Shown here: positions 45,883-57,058 of the stretch, piece after piece
Layout of the letters: every line of letters begins with the position of its first letter
How positions within the stretch are numbered: position 1 is the first letter of the stretch
Assembly (NCBI RefSeq): GCF_003144245.1
Contig: NW_020289990.1
Span: forward strand, 124,001 to 188,000
Origin: Jaminaea rosea
Lineage: Eukaryota > Basidiomycota > Exobasidiomycetes > Microstromatales
DNA: 64,000 bases
Direction: 5' to 3'
Program-made: the position numbers and the translations under genes
The notes under the pieces: model-generated
Told to the model about the DNA's origin: nothing
What the model saw: only the letters and a program-made list of their open reading frames with translations
Database searches by the model: none

Positions 45883-47145
45883 ATGATGCTTCCGCCACTA
45901 TTGCGATGTGGATGTAGAAAGCTTCCTCTGCCCGTCAATGGCGCGTCGTCGTCGTCATCATCATCGGCGCTACGAGGGACCAGCAGCTCAGCACATCTAC
46001 GAGTGCTTCACCTCAATTCGCAGCCTGTGACAACGAGGATCAAGGCTGCGAGGCGGCAAGACTGGCCCGCGTCAATATTGTGGCCGCAGCAGCATCTCGC
46101 CCCTCTATCGACATCACGATCGACGCCGGCCAGCCGAGCGTCATCGCAATCAGAGAGAGCCCAAACGCCCGCGCCTGCCATTCCTTGGTATCACCCGTAT
46201 CTCTCCCTCTCCCGCCTGGACAAGCCAATAGGCTCATTCCTCCTCTTCTGGCCCTGTGCATGGTCTCTCACACTCGCAGCACAACATACAGCCTTACCAC
46301 TCCCCTCACTAGCCTACAATCTAGCCCTCTTCGCAACAGGAGCATTCGTCATGCGCGGCGCCGGGTGCACCATAAACGATATGTGGGATTCAAGACTCGA
46401 CGCCCAAGTCGAACGAACAAAGACACGGCCGCTAGCGGCAAAGCAGATCACGATGCTTCAAGCCTGGAGCTTCCTAGGACTGCAGCTCAGCGCCGGCCTT
46501 GGCGTCCTCCTCCAGCTCAACAATTACTCCATTCTCCTAGGCGCCTCCTCACTCAGCCTCGTAATCGTCTACCCGCTCATGAAGCGCATAACCCATTGGC
46601 CGCAGCTCGTGCTCGGTCTTGCATTCAACTGGGGAGCACTCCTGGGATGGGCAGCCCTCTCACCTCCGCCTGTGTGGGAGGCCGTCCTGCCCCTCTATGC
46701 GGGCGCGGTCTGCTGGACGATTGTGTATGACTCGGTGTATGCGCATCAGGACAAGGTGGACGATATAGTGGCAGGTGTGAAAAGCACTGCACTACTGTTC
46801 GCCGAGAAGACGCGACCGATCCTTACGGGCTTCTCGGTAGGATTTCTTGCATTGGCCACAAAAGGAGTGGCGGCCGCTTCTGCCTCCACCGCAACCGCAA
46901 CGGCAGCCGCAGCCTCGAACTCGGGGATGCTCTCCCTCCTCCTCTCTCAGCACCCTTGCTTCCTCGCCTCCCTCGTCCCCGTGGCTGCTCACCTCGCGTG
47001 GCAGATTGGTACGACAGATCTAGACAATCGAGCCGATTGCTGGAAGAAGTTTGTGAGCAATGCGTGGTTGGGAGCTATGGTCTGGGCAGGCTTGATGGGA
47101 GATTACTTGATTGCTGCGGGCGGCGGTGGATGGATACTAGGATAG
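45883..47145 (+). CDS. COQ2: 4-hydroxybenzoate polyprenyltransferase, mitochondrial
   Basis: A single 420-residue frame beginning [14 protein letters not shown]. The first 90 residues are Ser/Arg-rich and fit a mitochondrial presequence. The UbiA core starts at [16 protein letters not shown]. The two Asp-rich prenyl-diphosphate/Mg sites are intact: NDMWDSRLD near 164 and [13 protein letters not shown] near 283. Hydrophobic segments between them fit the eight to nine helices of the family. The enzyme attaches the polyprenyl tail to 4-hydroxybenzoate in the inner membrane, the first membrane step of ubiquinone synthesis. An Ala/Thr-rich insert (residues about 328-345) lies between late helices. 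The length compares with 372 in yeast. It converges on UPF1 across 702 bp. Confidence 0.97.
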   Translation: MMLPPLLRCGCRKLPLPVNGASSSSSSSALRGTSSSAHLRVLHLNSQPVTTRIKAARRQDWPASILWPQQHLAPLSTSRSTPASRASSQSERAQTPAPAIPWYHPYLSLSRLDKPIGSFLLFWPCAWSLTLAAQHTALPLPSLAYNLALFATGAFVMRGAGCTINDMWDSRLDAQVERTKTRPLAAKQITMLQAWSFLGLQLSAGLGVLLQLNNYSILLGASSLSLVIVYPLMKRITHWPQLVLGLAFNWGALLGWAALSPPPVWEAVLPLYAGAVCWTIVYDSVYAHQDKVDDIVAGVKSTALLFAEKTRPILTGFSVGFLALATKGVAAASASTATATAAAASNSGMLSLLLSQHPCFLASLVPVAAHLAWQIGTTDLDNRADCWKKFVSNAWLGAMVWAGLMGDYLIAAGGGGWILG

Positions 47146-47847
47146 GTAAGAATCCGAGCGAGGTGATATGCTTGCGAGATTGTTGGGGACGATTACGGAG
47201 GCAGGCGCAGGCTGAAGGAACGAGAAAGCGTCACTGCAAGTCACGCAGGGCCAGAGAGACGAAGTGAGAGAGAGGCGTCGATTGCAGGCATCGTGCATCG
47301 ACTTGTTCGAAGTTTGGGAAATGACAGAAGGAGGGGAAAAAGGTTATGGAAAGAATGAGATGAAGTCACCGTGCTCAGCCCGAAAGGCTCACGACGGATG
47401 GCCGGTTCACGACTCTCAACATGGAGACAGACGGAGGCAAGAAGTGCTCTCGCCCCCGAGTCTGTGCAGCTGTCCGAGCAGCGAGGAGCTGAGCCTGACA
47501 AGCTTGGAGAGATGACAAGTAGCAAGCCTGTTGAGCTTGCCTAGTGTCACAGCCAGGACGGTGTTGGACGCGCTAGGCAGGTCTCTCCGAATGAAGACGA
47601 GAGGCACGGGGTAGTGAAGATTCCCGCTTTGGCCAGGCATACCAGAGGCGACGAGGCTTAAGCAGCGCGGTAGCACAGCTCGAGGGCCGCGCACCTCGTG
47701 CTCACTAAGACGTCTGGCTGGCAAGCTGGGCGTTCCAACCCGAAGTCCACGAGGATGCCACGAGCGGCAGAAGAGAGGAGGTTGAGACGTTGAGGTCGAC
47801 CAGCTGGAGGTAGCTTTGGCAGCGATGTCCAAAGAATGATACGTGCC
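47146..47847. other. 702-bp convergent intergenic region, COQ2 / UPF1
   Basis: The region is longer than the other tail-to-tail gaps in the window (75-423 bp). Short overlapping frames on both strands have no recognisable domains. It may contain unusually long 3' UTRs or an unannotated transcript; nothing more can be said. Confidence 0.4.
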
Positions 47848-50800
47848 TCAGAAAGTCGTGAAGGAGCTCTGACTGATAGCCGCCGAATAACTGCTCCTCG
47901 TATCATCATCCCCATCATCTCCCTCACCCCCCATAGACGGTTGAGTCTTGTACCCTTCCAGACTGGCCAGTCCCGAGCTCGAAGCCGTAATCCCACTAGC
48001 CTCACTACCCGCCATGCTCAAACGGCGTCGCAGACGGTCGTGCTGATTGTACGATACGACGGATGACGAGTCGGTGTCGCCAACTGTGGAAGGAGGAGCG
48101 GCTTGACTAATGACAGAGCCGGCGTAGCGCGGGGTGGACACGCCGTTGGCTTTGCTGGTGGAAGAAGGGGCCGCAGAGGACGAGATAGATGGCGGGCCAC
48201 CGATGCTCGGTGAGGTGGCAAAAGGTGGGAGATGTGCTGAAGGGTACATGGCCTGGGTGTTGAAGCTGGCCACGGAGGCCGCATCCAGAGGGATGTAGGA
48301 CATGGGGTCATGAGCGCGGAGAGCGCCTGCTCCTGGACCGCTGGCCGTGATGCCGCTCTTGCTTGCTCCTCCAGTCGTCCCGCGTGCTACGCCGTTCGGA
48401 TCAGGTACGTCACCATATCTGTGCCGAGCATTGAGATCCCCAGGCTTCTGTAGCGGTCTGCGCGGCTTGCTGAACTGAATCATCGATGGCTGCAGATTGG
48501 TGAGGACCCCCTCGACAAGCAGAGATTTCTCCTTGTAGTGCATGAGGAGATAGTGCCAGAGCGGGTGCTTAGAGAGAACCTTGGGATTGCCGAGGATGAC
48601 GAGACCGTACTTGGCACGGGTGAGGGCTACGTTCAAACGTCGAGGGTCAGAAAGGAATCCGATGCCTTGGTGATCGTTCGAGCGGACGCAGGAGAGGATG
48701 ATGTAGTCCTGCGATGGCGAGAAGGAGCAGCAGTCAGTATGAGTCACAGGCAATCTCTCTGCTGCCCACTGCGCACCTTTTCTCGTCCCTGGAACGCATC
48801 GACACTTGCAACCTCTACCTCCTTGTAAAACTCTTTCCTCAACTTGCCGTGCAACTGCATGTGGTTGACAATGAAGGAACGCTGCCCCTCGTACGGCGTG
48901 ACCACTCCGATCTGCCCGGGCGTGACCCCCGCCTTGAAGAAGCTCGTAACAATCTTCTCCACGTTGCTGGCCTCTGTCCTATTCAAGAAACTCGTGCCCG
49001 AGCTACTGATCTCCTCCTGTCCTAGATTCTGGAAGAAGAACATGGGCAGTGTAGGAACGGGCCAGGGAAAGTCGACCGACTTGCGCAGACGCTCGGGAGC
49101 GGTCACGCCGTTCTGAAGGGTGCCTTCGTAGAACATGTATGAGGGAAACTCGGAGAGGCACGGGTGCATGCGGTACTGCACTTCCAGGCGATTAGGCTTG
49201 TTGCCTAAGACGATGAGGCGCTCGAAGAGGGATTGTGTTAGGCCGGCGCGTGCTGCCTTCTTGTTCATGATGACTGGGCCGAGCTGGAGGTGGTCACCGA
49301 CAAAGACCTGAGGCGGAGCGGGGTAAAAGGAGGGAGGTCAATATCGTTACAGTAGCTTGCTCTTGTCGATCAGGCGCCGCGCACTCACGACCTGCTTGCA
49401 GCCCAGCACCAACGGGATCATACACTCAGGCTCAGCAGCCTGCGTAGCCTCATCAACAAGCACGGTCCTGAACTTGAGCTTGCTCAACCTCGGGTCTCCG
49501 CATCCCACGCAAGTCGCACAAATGACATCAGCCGTGTCCAGAATTTCCCTCTCGCAGCTCCTAGCCAGCGCCTTGTACTTGCGCTCGTCGTTGCTGCTCA
49601 GCTCTCCTTGCTCGTTCTTGAGCTGGATCAACTTCTGCAGCTCAGTATGGTGGTCGTTGTTCGCTACTTGCTCGTGGAGGGTCAGGAAGTCGACGCTGCT
49701 CCCCAAAGCTTCCCGAGATTTGGCTGTAAGGCGGACGACCTTGAGGCCAGTGGCGTGGATCTTCTCGGTGAGCTGGTCGACGGCGACGTTCGAGGGGGCG
49801 CAGACGAGGACAGGACCTGGGTTCATCTTGCTCAGCTGATAGACGATTGTGGCAGACGTGACCGTCTTGCCCGTTCCTGGTGGCCCTTGGATGAGGCTGA
49901 GGGGCTTCTGCAGAACAGACTTGACGGCGCTGACTTGGCTGTGATTGAGCTCTGGCAGCCCTGGAGCGGAGAAGCGCTTGGGCATAGACGTGCGGAGCGA
50001 GGTGGGCTCGACATCGTGGCCCAGCAGCTTGTGGTAGATGAAGCCACTTACACTCTGCTCGTCCACAGCGAATGTCTTCATGGCCGACTGCATACGGTCA
50101 AAGGAGGTGGACTTCCAAACAAAGTCGGCCGCAAAATTGTGCGTGCAATGCTCGGGCACCCCATCGTTGCGTCGCAGCTCGATGGCCACTTCGTCCGAGA
50201 CGTTGTTGGGGATCTTGATGACATGGCCCTGTCCCTCCCAGCGTGGAGCCAGCTCTCCCTCGTAGCGCAGCTTGAGCTCGTCGCCTACTGCTAGACGAAC
50301 CTCGCCGCTTTCGAGACCAGGAAGTGTGCACCAGGCGATCTTTTTCATATTGAGACCTTGATCCCAGCGCACGACGAGATTGTGCTGCGTTTGGCTCTCT
50401 TTGACTTTGCAGTCGTAGTCGGCCTCGATCTTGACGAGGGGGCCAAAGATGTTCTGCAGACGCGGAGACGGATGGCAAGTGATCAGTGATCGCTAGTCAC
50501 CACAGTCTTTCGACCATGAATGCTGGCTCACCTGGTACTGGTAGGCATCCTCGTATCGGAGCAAGATGCCGGCTGGCTCCTCGTCATTGTTGTCGGGGCG
50601 ATCGAGGTCCTCGAGCGTCGCCTTTGCCTTGCCTTCCTTCCACAGCTCCTCGAGGCGATTGATCTGGTGATACGAGATCTGACGAGCTCGCAGCTGTTCA
50701 GCTTCTGTGGGGACCTTGACCAGCCACGACAGGAAGGAGCGATCGGCGATGAGGGGAGACCAAAGACTCGTGTCCCTGAAGAAGCGAAGGAGAGGGCGTA

Positions 50801-51576
50801 AGCGATAGCAATGACCTAGCGCCGATCAGAGGGAGAGCCGCACTCACCAGACCATATCTTTGGACGTAGGCAGAGCAGCACAAGGCTGACGACAGAGCAA
50901 AACCACGACGCTCTCGCCCTTTGCAGGAATGAATCCCAAAAGGAAGACATTCTTGGCCCCGCAGTTGTAGCATTCAGGCGTCGTCTCTCCCAAGGGGGAC
51001 TCCGCGTGCAGAGTGACCTCCTTGTGACGAGAGCGTACGAGGTGAAGGACGATGTGTGAGGATGAGAGGAGGGAGCGGGAGTTGCAGAACCTGGACAGCC
51101 GAAGTGAGACAAGAGTGGGGATCAGCGAATGAGTAGAGTGTCGTGTGATGAGGTAGAGGCGTTGCTGCTGCTCGTACTCACCACTTGTTGCATCCCATGC
51201 ACTTGACTACACAGCTCGTGTTGTGCACACCACAGTAAGCGCAGGCATGTTCTGGCAGCTCGTCCATCTCTTCCTCGTCATCATCGCGATGCACCAGTTG
51301 TCCATTGCCATTGCGCTGATCCAGGGAGAGGTCATCCAGTGCGGCGAGATCGAGGTCAAGATCCGCCTTCTGATGATGGTGATGAGCGTGAGCATGAGGC
51401 TTGCTGCCATTCTTGGCGGAATTGCCTCCAGCTGCACCCGTAGTAGTCGACGTAGTGGCCGACGACTCGGCGTACGAGTACTCGGACGAAGGGGCCGCCT
51501 GTGATGACGGAGCCACGCCACTGAAAGACGAAGCCCCTTCGAGGTGGGCAAAGGGGTCTACATCCTTATCTGCCAT
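47848..51576 (-). CDS. UPF1: NMD RNA helicase Upf1
   Basis: Minus-strand exons 51576-51182, 51090-50848, 50775-50532, 50453-49389, 49307-48777 and 48708-47848 give 1112 residues. The start gives [15 protein letters not shown] His-rich acidic leader precedes the zinc-binding CH domain (about 115-250: [35 protein letters not shown]). The SF1 helicase core follows with Walker A GPPGTGKT at 484-491, [48 protein letters not shown] and [13 protein letters not shown]. Every junction keeps the frame and lands in a conserved block. Upf1 binds stalled terminating ribosomes with Upf2/Upf3 and triggers nonsense-mediated decay in the cytoplasm. The C-terminal 200 residues are Ser-rich with a few SQ/TQ sites. 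Confidence 0.98.
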
Positions 51577-51849
51577 AGTCGTCTGCAAGGTGACAAAGTG
51601 GGTGGCAGACTGGCTGACAAGGGCGAGGATTCAGAGGATACGGAGATGTGAAGGATTTGAGCTCGACGTTGGGCGGACAGAGCGCGAGAGCGACTTGATC
51701 CAAGACTTGGAGCTCAGACCAGCGGCAAGAGACAAAGCTCTTTCCGCTGCACCTCTCGACCTTGACATTTTTGTCGAGTCTTCTCTACGTCGGCAGATCC
51801 TCATCACTCAGTGCATCGGCCATGACTGCAACATGATGTCGGCAACGCT
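51577..51849. promoter_or_regulatory. divergent promoter, UPF1 / MTU1
   Basis: A span of 273 bases between outward-facing starts. Short ATGs at 51833 and 51836 lie in another frame just before the chosen MTU1 start and could act as upstream starts. Confidence 0.4.
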
Positions 51850-53660
51850 ATGCCCTCCATTTCGTCACCCGCGACCCTCGCTATGGCCTTCAGAATGGCA
51901 TTGAGGCCAAGGCTTGGTGGCTTGGTCACAAAGGCTGCTCGTCAGCCTGCCATCATCTCGCCATGCGGACCCCGCCACCAGCATACATTGCCAGATTGGC
52001 GTCCTCTGCCAAAGCCAGGTGACAAAGGTGAGTCCTTGCGATAACCTACACGACCACTACACGTTCTTTCTACGGTCTGTCTAACTTACTCTCCTGACGT
52101 CTTCGCCTCCCAGTCTTCCTTGCTATGTCCGGTGGAGTCGACTCCTCAGTCACCGCCCTCCTCCTCACCAAGCTCTCAGACCAATACACCACCAGCTCCC
52201 TCCGACCACTCACGCTCCTCCCAATCTACATGCGCAACTGGTCTACTCTCGAAGAATCAGACCGCTTCGAGCCGGGCAGCGGCGGTGCTGCAGGTTGCGA
52301 GTGGCAGCGAGAGTGGGAGAGCGTACAAGACGTTTGTCGTGCTCTGCAGTTGGAGAAGGAGCCTCAACTTGTCGATTTGTCGAGGGAGTACTGGGCGAGC
52401 GTATTTGAGCCCAGCTTGGATGTATGGCAGAGAGGAAATACGCCTAATCCGGACGTTCTCTGCAATCGAGAGATCAAATTTGGGGCGTTGGTAAGGAGGT
52501 TGATTGGAAGTGAACAGGGTCGAGAGGGAGGAGAAGAGCTGGAGGTGGGCGCTTCGAGGGCATCGCCCCAAACATGGATCGCTACAGGCCACTACGCTCG
52601 TGTGGCTCACGACGCCTCGACAGGAGAGACACAACTACATCGCGCCAGGCATCGAGGCAAGGACCAATCTTACTTCCTCTCCTCCGTCCCCTCTACGGCC
52701 CTGTCGCGCGCTCTCTTCCCTCTGGCAGGCTTGACAAAGCCAGAAGTGCGCGACTTGGCAAAAAGGTACGGTCTACCGACGGCTGCCAAGAAGGAGAGCA
52801 TGGGACTCTGCTTTGTTGGCAAGAGGGCGACGCGGGTCCCAGCTGTGGTCGACGATGGTGGCCCGTCGTCCCTGGTCGGCCCTCCGTCAGCAGCCGTACA
52901 TCCCTCTCTCACCTCGGCGGCGCCTACATTCGGGGGTTGGCTCAGCGGGTACCTCCCGCCGTCGACACCCTACACACGACCAGGACCCATTCTCGCTGCG
53001 GCTGACGGTGCCTCCTCGCTTACACCCATTGGCACACATGAAGGTCTCCACACTCTCACCATTGGGCAACGAGCCAAGCTCCCCGGCCTCAAGCAGCGAT
53101 GGTTCGTCGCCGCCAAACGCGTGAGAATGCTCACTGAGCCTAGTGAAAGCGAAGAGGCCGTGGGCGTGGGCGAGGCAATCGTGGTACCAGGTAATGACCA
53201 CCCATTACTACAGTGCGTCCACGTTGAGGTGCCATCCTCAAGCTTTCAGTGGGTGTCGGCCAGTGGACCGCCAAGCGAGCTGGCTGAGGCAGGCGCAGGG
53301 CCAGATCTAGGAGTACCTCTTCTTGCACAGCTCCGTCATCGCTCCCCTGAGGTCCCTTGTCGCGTCTCGCTACGGCGCTCGCGCATGTCAACGTCCGGCC
53401 CTCTGCTTCGCATCACCTTCGACGTAGACGCTGACGGGAGGAGACCTACGGCCGTATGCCCTGGCCAGACCTTGGCGCTGTACGATGGACAGAGGTGCTT
53501 AGGCAGCGTTGTGGTGCCTGGGCCGGGAGATGGGAATGGTGAGGCCGTAGCGGTGGGGGCGGGAGGGGTTAAAACCGTTGCAGAGCTGCAGCAGTCGGTG
53601 GGCGATGCGGAGGAGCAGACGGTGGCCAAGACCCTGTTGCAAGGGCAATCTCCCGTCTAA
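51850..53660 (+). CDS. SLM3: mitochondrial tRNA 2-thiouridylase (MnmA/Mtu1 family)
   Basis: Exons 51850-52027 and 52114-53660 give 574 residues; human TRMU is 421. Splicing of the 86-nt intron (GTGAGT..CCAG) completes the PP-loop block VFLAMSGGVDSSVT. The N-terminus (MALRPRLGGLVTKAARQP) is Arg-rich and suits mitochondrial import; ATGs at 51850, 51883 and 51895 are all in frame, so the exact start is uncertain. Family marks: NTPNPDVLCNREIKFG with catalytic Cys near 176, TGHYARV, KDQSYFL and MGLCFVGKR with the second catalytic Cys near 291. The enzyme makes 2-thiouridine at wobble position 34 of Lys, Glu and Gln mitochondrial tRNAs. A Pro/Ser insert follows GLCFVGKR. It is divergent from UPF1. 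Confidence 0.93.
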
Positions 53661-54094
53661 AGCAGAGGGGTGTCCGCCAGATCATGCTCAGTTAGCGCGG
53701 CACCGCCTGTCTAGCGGCGTGCAACTTCTCGTCCTCAATCGAATACCATTTTAGTCACCGAGCCCAACCACTGTCAAGCCGAATAGCCTTTAGGGTGCCT
53801 GCGCCATCTCGATCGCAGCGATGCTTGCCTCGGCTCTCTAACCCATCGAGTCTCGTTCTTCTGCGTTCCCTTTTTCTTCAAAAGACCGTCAGTAGCGCGC
53901 TTCTTAGCCTTAAGACCGTAATTGTCGCTTTGCAGGGTGAATATCGAGCTGCTCGACGTTGCTATCCATTGAGGAGGCGTCGTCTACTTGACTGATGACC
54001 CGAAGAAGGGTGCAGGCAAAGCGCAGTGCCGCATCGCGTGGCATGCATGACTGACAGGAGTCCACCCACGCTATCCCCGTGATCACGAAAAGTG

Positions 54095-54123
54095 AGTCGC
54101 CGTCGCCGTCGCCGTCGCTGTCA
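54095..54123. repeat. (GTCGCC)n minisatellite, non-coding
   Basis: About four to five imperfect GTCGCC units between MTU1 and the aldehyde dehydrogenase. Confidence 0.85.
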
Positions 54124-54862
54124 TCCTGAGCATGGCTATCAGCCAGACGGCGAGCCGTGCTCGTAGAGATACGAGCGCTCTCTTTCGCATGGCATGGCGT
54201 ACCCTGGTGACCGACCCGCCCACGGGTACGCTGTGGCCCTCGGCTCACGTCTGTCCCTTTTCATCGGCCTTGGGAAGAAATGACATCGGGGTCACGCGGT
54301 GGTCTGTTTCAAGCCCGAAGGACGGCGAGGCAAGCGGGCCAGGATCTGGTGCGCCGCGGGCAGTAGAGCTGAACCGAGCGCCACCACTCTAGGCGTGTGG
54401 GAAGCCGCCGCCGCGCTGCGCTCTATTGGAAGGCGCATGCTGACCTCCACTGATGGAAAAAGCAGCTGGCAAAGGCGCAGGAGCAGAGCGGTGAATGTTG
54501 TCTACTGTTGCTCTCTGAAGGCTTGGCTGCTGCTGCGATGCTGCGACCGATGAACAAGTTGGCTCGAGCGCCCGTAGGCCGCTTTATCCAAGAGCCCATG
54601 ACCTCGCGTCCGTCGACTGGTCGAGAGGAAGGCTGCGATTGCGAAGGAGATGGTAGAGGGTGGATGACCCTGGCAAAGTGCCCGAAGAGGTAGTAGAGAG
54701 AATGATCACCCACTTCCCCGCACCTCGCTGCACGCACCAGGAGCAGCAGCAAGAGCAGCAGCAGCCGCATCGCTGTCTGTCTGTCTCATCTCTTTAGAGT
54801 CCACGTCGGCCTTAGGAACAGAGAGCGAGAGAGCAACGAGCGAGTCGACTTCCTTTGCGGCC

Positions 54863-54961
54863 TTCAAATACCCGCCCGTCGCCACCCTTCGCAACTTGTC
54901 TCTTCTCCACCGACTGTGTCACCCTTTCCATCCACCACCACCACCACACAACATAACAATC
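54863..54961 (+). promoter_or_regulatory. core promoter and leader of the aldehyde dehydrogenase
   Basis: A weak TATA-like TTCAAATA at 54863-54870 lies about 95 bases before the ATG, followed by a C/T-rich stretch and a CCACCACCACCA leader ending AACAATC before ATG. The signals are suggestive only. Confidence 0.35.
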
Positions 54962-56633
54962 ATGTCCGCTACTCTCCAATTCGGCAACGGCAAGTCGTCG
55001 ACGATCCAGACGGGTCTCTACATCAATGGCAAGTTCCAGCCTGGCGCTGAGGGTAAGACCTTCGCCGTCGTCAACCCTGCCAATGGCAAGGAGATCTGCC
55101 AAGTCTCTGAGGCCTCTGCCAAGGACGTCGACGCTGCTGTCAAGGTGGCTCGTGAGACTTACGACAACAAGTGGGGAGAGAAGGTCTCCGGCCGTGAGCG
55201 TGGAAAGATGCTCATCCGCCTCGCTGAGCTGATCGAGGAGAACGCCGATGAGCTCGCTGCCATCGAGTCGCTCGACAACGGCAAGGCCTTCAGCATCGTG
55301 AGTAGCGAGCGGAATGCGACGTGAAGCAATTCGACATTGAAGCGGCCTGCTGACATAGATCCCCTTCCACCACACCTGCTCAGGCTCGCTCCTTCGACAT
55401 CCCCGAGGCTGCTGCGAACTTCCGTTACTACGGCGGCTGGGCTGACAAGGTCCACGGCAAGACGATCGAGGTTGTTGACAGCAAGTTCTGCTACACCCGT
55501 CACGAGCCCATCGGTGTTTGCGGTCAGATCATCCCGTGGAACTTCCCCTTCCTCATGATGGCCTGGAAGATCGCTCCCGCTCTCGCTACGGGCAACGTCG
55601 TCGTCCTCAAGACTGCCGAGCAGACTCCCCTCTCTGCCCTCAAGTTCGCCGAGCTCATCGAGAAGGCTGGCGTCCCCCCCGGTGTCATCAACATCGTTCA
55701 GGGCTTCGGTCCCACCGCCGGCGCTGCCATTGCCAACCACATGGACATCGATAAGGTCGCCTTCACTGGCTCGACCCTTGTCGGCCGTAACATCCTCAAG
55801 GCTGCTGCCTCGTCGAACCTCAAGAAGACCACTCTCGAGCTCGGCGGCAAGAGCCCTAACATCATCATGAACGACGCCAACATCGACGACGCTGTCGCAT
55901 GGTCGTGCTTCGGTATCAACTTCAACCACGGCCAGTGCTGCTGCGCCGGCTCGCGCGTCTACGTTCAGGCTGGTATCTACGACGAGTTCGAGAAGAAGCT
56001 CCTCGCCAAGTACAAGTCGATCAACGTCGGCGACCCGTTCAAGCAGGACACCTTCCAGGGTCCTCAGGTCTCCCAGCTCCAGTACGACCGTATCATGGCC
56101 ATGATCGAGTCGGGTAAGCAGGAGGGCGGCAAGATCCTCACTGGTGGCGAGCGTCACGGAAAGGAGGGTTACTTCATTGAGCCCACCATCTTCACCGGCG
56201 TCAACCACGACGCCAAGATTGCCCGCGAGGAGATCTTCGGCCCTGTGCTCGTTCTGCAGAAGTTCGAGGACGAGGCTGAGCTCATGAAGATCGCCAACGA
56301 CTCCATCTACGGTCTCGCCGCTGCAGTCTTTTCCCGCGATATCAGCAAGGCTATCCAGACGGCACACGCCCTCAAGGCCGGAACCGTCTGGGTCAACTGC
56401 TACAACCAGCTCCACCCCAACGTGCCCTTCGGCGGCTACAAGGCTTCGGGTATCGGCCGCGAGCTCGGAGAGTACGCGCTCAGCAACTACACCAACATCA
56501 AGGTGAGTACGGCGCGTGCAGCGTTACGACCTCCTCCACGCTCCCTTGCAGTCTTACTGACTTCTTGCCTCCTCTCTCGCTCCTCGTCACTCAGGCTGTT
56601 CACGTCAACCTTAGTGAGCCTGCTCCGATGTAA
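54962..56633 (+). CDS. NAD(P)-dependent aldehyde dehydrogenase (ALDH1/2 class)
   Basis: Exons 54962-55297, 55384-56502 and 56595-56633 give 497 residues, the usual family length. The start [13 protein letters not shown] has no obvious presequence, so a cytosolic enzyme is likely. Motifs: [20 protein letters not shown] (cofactor region), FTGSTLVGR, the catalytic Glu in LELGGKSPN, catalytic Cys298 in [12 protein letters not shown], and EIFGPVL. The tiny last exon encodes [12 protein letters not shown]. Fungal enzymes of this class oxidise acetaldehyde to acetate and supply acetyl-CoA and NAD(P)H. Codons are strongly biased to C- and G-ending forms (AAG for nearly every Lys, ATC for Ile), far more than in its neighbours, which points to high expression. 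The 1.3-kb upstream region is gene-free. Confidence 0.97.
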
Positions 56634-57058
56634 TGTGTTGTCGCCTCGATTACGACCTCTTGAAAATGCCATGATGCTTCTCGGAACCAAAATTGGTCTA
56701 AGATCAAGCTTCGTTCGATGTGTTGTGTATATGCTTTGACATTAGCTATGTGTCCATGAATTTCAGCTGTTTCATGCGTCGGACAAGCGCTCTTGTGGAA
56801 GAATGTGGCCCAGGCTGCACTGTCTCCTGCACCCCTCATCCAGTCGCAGCATTCATCTGTGCTCGGTTGCTACGTTGCTCACTTTCTCTCCGATACTTCC
56901 TTGCGAGCGTCGCCACACCAAGCGGCCGTATCACGACGACCCCTGGCTACGCTGATGGCACGGCTCTTTGCAACAAGAGCGAATCGCGCAGTTGGGTATT
57001 GGCATGCGAGGTCGATTTACAGAATGAATGATCGCTAGGCTCCTAAGTCCGCTGGCTA
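56634..57058. other. convergent 3' region, ALDH / coiled-coil gene
   Basis: A span of 425 bases between facing stop codons. Nothing beyond 3' UTR sequence is recognised. Confidence 0.45.

Larger units (their letters stand above)
53661..54961. other. 1.3-kb gene-poor region upstream of the aldehyde dehydrogenase
   Basis: No gene is supported here. Open frames of 112 and 115 codons on the minus strand (53910-54248 and 54423-54770) have no recognised domain; the first has an ordered-looking stretch (SLFVITGIAWVDS). A GTCGCC repeat lies at about 54095-54123. The last 100 bases are pyrimidine-rich with CCA repeats just before the ATG, typical of a strong fungal promoter and leader. The length fits an upstream regulatory region of a highly expressed gene. 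Confidence 0.45.

Noticed and set aside
53910-54248. 112-codon minus frame with a semi-ordered segment
   Set aside because: Possible but unsupported: no family, no clear promoter or splice context. Kept as part of the intergenic finding only.
55159-56415. 418-codon antisense frame in the aldehyde dehydrogenase
   Set aside because: A known by-product of strong C/G-ending codon bias; Val/Leu/Asp-rich without domains.
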